Assembly: GCA_029945985.1 (NCBI GenBank)
Contig: JAQSDP010000386.1
Span: forward strand, 1-25,802
Origin: a bacterium
GTDB taxonomy: Bacteria > Acidobacteriota > Blastocatellia > Pyrinomonadales > Pyrinomonadaceae
Direction of reading: 5' to 3'
DNA length: 25,802 bases
A model generated the notes under the pieces. It did not search any database. It worked only from the letters and a program-made list of their open reading frames with translations, and was not told the origin of the DNA. Positions 24,069-25,802 of the stretch are shown here, piece by piece; the stretch's first letter is position 1, and every line of letters begins with the position of its first letter. The translations under genes and the position numbers were made by a program.

Positions 24069-25262
24069 TCATTTAACAGCGGCACAGTCGATGTAGGTCC
24101 GGTCGCCCATCGTATTTAAATACGCCTGGCCGTAGGTCCCGGCACCGGAGTAATCTTCCCTGATCGAATGCGAGCCGTAGTAGCACATGCCATCTTTGTT
24201 GTCTTTGTATATCGCCCAAACATGCGGGGCGTATCGATAGCTCGGCAGGCCGATATTGTCTTTCTGAATATTCCAGATCGGGAGCGGGTAAGAATCCCAC
24301 GCGAATCTGCCCAGGTAGGCGCGGCCCCATTGACTTGCGTAGTTGTTGAGCATCGCGGTGATCCGGGCGGCGGATAACTTCGGATCCGCGGGAGCTTTTG
24401 TCTTTCCCCACGTGTCCGGCAATGACTTGCGGGTATCTCGTTTGTTTCTTGCCGTTTCCGCGTTCTCGGAAGCCTTTTTCTGATTGGCGTTCATGGCATT
24501 CCAGTCGCTTGCAGCATATTGGAACGTGAACTGGCCAGCGGTGTATGGCAGGGGATCGCTGTCAAACTTTATCTCTCCATAATCGTCAAAATTGGGCTGG
24601 AATAGGACCACCCTTATCGGATAACTGCCGTTATGGGGAAATGTCGACCGAACAGTGTGCTCACTGACCAGGCTAGCGTTGAATTTGTAGTTCCACAATT
24701 CGTCAACGACGGCGAGGACGGTGTTGACATTGTTCGGGTCCGGGAGCACATCGAAGTTCAAAAAGTTCTTACTCACGTCGTCCTTACTGAGATAAAGGGG
24801 ATTGCCTGTATTGGGTCCGATCCCTAATTCCTCGTCGCCGATGAAGACCTTATATCTAACGTAGTAATAATCGCGTTTTGGCATCTTGCCCAAGCCGAAC
24901 GCCTCGCTGATCGATTGATTCAACTCGAGCCTACCGTAGATAAACTCTTGCGATGTGAAGGTCGATTTAGCACCAGCACTGCTGGTGGAGAAAGGTGTCG
25001 TTGAGAAATATACCTTTGCTCCGGAGATTATCGCGCCGCCGCGAATCTCCGACGCACGTGCCGACACAGTGTTTGCTGATGAAGATGGTGACGACGGTGA
25101 GGGCGTAGCATCCTCGGACTGCGGGGTCTGCGGCTTTTCCTTGATCATTTTTGGGATCTTCGGGATCTTGATCGTGAACTGGGCCGACGACGACGCACCG
25201 GTCATCGCTATGACGATCATAAAGAGTCCGATCTGTGCGAATGGTGAGAATGTGTTTTTCAT
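24069..25262 (-). CDS. secreted protein of unknown function
   Basis: The 397-residue protein begins with a signal peptide (FAQIGLFMIVIAMTGASSSAQ), then a basic KIPKIPK stretch and a Ser/Pro-rich, probably disordered linker (~45-65). The rest looks like a beta-rich domain (~70-265: YYYVRYKVFIGDEELG...), a charged helix (~275-300), and a C-terminal domain with WAIYKDNKDGMCYYGSHSIRED and a final Cys in YIDCAAVK, which may pair with the Cys in GMCYYG. No family recognised. ATG 25262 is preferred over an upstream ATG (25304), as GGAGG at 25267-25271 lies four bases before it and the signal peptide starts there. Confidence 0.72.
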   Translation of the reverse strand: MKNTFSPFAQIGLFMIVIAMTGASSSAQFTIKIPKIPKMIKEKPQTPQSEDATPSPSSPSSSANTVSARASEIRGGAIISGAKVYFSTTPFSTSSAGAKSTFTSQEFIYGRLELNQSISEAFGLGKMPKRDYYYVRYKVFIGDEELGIGPNTGNPLYLSKDDVSKNFLNFDVLPDPNNVNTVLAVVDELWNYKFNASLVSEHTVRSTFPHNGSYPIRVVLFQPNFDDYGEIKFDSDPLPYTAGQFTFQYAASDWNAMNANQKKASENAETARNKRDTRKSLPDTWGKTKAPADPKLSAARITAMLNNYASQWGRAYLGRFAWDSYPLPIWNIQKDNIGLPSYRYAPHVWAIYKDNKDGMCYYGSHSIREDYSGAGTYGQAYLNTMGDRTYIDCAAVK

Positions 25263-25362
25263 GTTTCCTCCGAGTCTAGATGTTGCGCGATGGCGAACTA
25301 GCATGGCGCAGCCGTCTCGTTTCTGTCCACCCGTATAAGACCGATCGGCGGAAACATTTCAC

Positions 25363-25393
25363 AAAATAAAAAAGCGTCCGGAATTCCGAACGC
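25363..25393 (-). terminator. Rho-independent terminator of the CHAT-domain gene
   Basis: Minus strand: stem GCGTTCGG / CCGGACGC around AATT (25393-25374), with one G-U pair, followed at once by TTTTTT and more T's (25373-25363). It begins 23 bases past the CHAT stop codon. Confidence 0.85.
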
Positions 25394-25416
25394 CTAAAAA
25401 TTCTACTCACGATAGC

Positions 25417-25802
25417 CTATCGTTTCCCATCGAGATTCGCCCATTCGCCCGACTGAATAAAACTCGCCCAGTAGTAGGGATGCCGGCGAGCCGGATTCTT
25501 GAGCATCGCAAGTTGGACCTGTCTCAACGCCTCTCCTCGGCCCATCCCATTTTTGAGGTTTTTGTAATAGCCCACCATCAGCTCTTTCGTGACTCGGTCG
25601 CTCACAGGCCATAGGCTCATCACAAGCGACTCGGCACCGGCTATCGAGAAAGAGCGTCGTAGGCCGTATACACCTTCGCGGTTTCTTATCTCACCCAGAC
25701 CGGTATCACACGCCGAGAGTACGACGAGTTTCGTTCCCCAGAGGTTAAGCCCGGACGCCTCGAGCGCGGTCAAGATGCCATCGTCCATCGCCCCGGTTTT
25801 GA
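25417..25802 (-). CDS. CHAT-domain protein, C-terminal end (partial)
   Basis: Only the last ~128 residues are present; the gene enters from the right edge and the ATG at 25788 is internal. VVLSACDTGLGEIRNREGVYGLRRSF contains the catalytic Cys of the caspase-like CHAT peptidases, and RRHPYYWASFIQSGEW is the usual end of the domain. The catalytic His should be outside the window. CHAT domains are often fused to TPR repeats and take part in regulated proteolysis, including defence systems; which type this is cannot be told from the fragment. A strong terminator follows, so it ends its own transcript. Confidence 0.87.
   Translation of the reverse strand, partial: KTGAMDDGILTALEASGLNLWGTKLVVLSACDTGLGEIRNREGVYGLRRSFSIAGAESLVMSLWPVSDRVTKELMVGYYKNLKNGMGRGEALRQVQLAMLKNPARRHPYYWASFIQSGEWANLDGKR

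Overview
The window is a gene-dense piece of bacterial chromosome. Most genes are high in G+C and many neighbours touch or overlap by a few bases. The gene content points to an Acidobacteriota-like soil bacterium, perhaps Blastocatellia: an S46 dipeptidyl-peptidase, a CHAT-domain protein, secreted LVIVD and P1-type proteins, and a diaminopimelate-type wall. This placement is inferred from gene content; no rRNA or other marker gene is present.

Layout. Bases 1-1702 (+) hold the end of an S46 peptidase gene and mpl (peptidoglycan recycling). Bases 1705-7078 (-) hold a broken DUF488 gene that meets mpl tail to tail, two secreted proteins (one an AT-rich mosaic surface protein), and an acyl-CoA synthetase carrying two in-frame palindromic inserts. 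Bases 7230-9430 (+) hold a methanogen-output-domain protein overlapping a hybrid histidine kinase. Bases 9431-9865 hold the decayed 5' end of a second acyl-CoA synthetase gene and a palindromic intergenic element. Bases 9866-23632 (+) hold an SDR oxidoreductase, a cysteine synthase-family enzyme, the lysine/DAP genes lysC, dapE, dapB, dapA and dapD interleaved with an ion channel and small membrane proteins, a secreted P1 peptidase, a possibly frameshifted lipoprotein gene, a secreted LVIVD protein and an RNB-type exoribonuclease. Bases 23660-25802 (-) hold a small membrane protein, a secreted protein of unknown function, and the C-terminal end of a CHAT-domain protein with a clear terminator.

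How the genes fit together. LysC, DapA, DapB, DapD and DapE cover aspartate activation and the succinylase route towards meso-diaminopimelate. Mpl recycles the DAP-containing tripeptide back onto UDP-MurNAc, so one theme of the window is supply and reuse of the wall cross-linking residue. asd, dapC, dapF and lysA are not here.

The most interesting signals are two. First, a palindromic element has inserted twice into one acyl-CoA synthetase gene and is read through in the same frame both times, giving related peptide inserts; this recalls the Rickettsia palindromic elements. Second, an unrelated AACGC...GCGTT inverted-repeat element lies directly before two start codons that lack a Shine-Dalgarno sequence. 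Several genes are broken or decaying (DUF488, the second synthetase, the lipoprotein), so this stretch is being remodelled.
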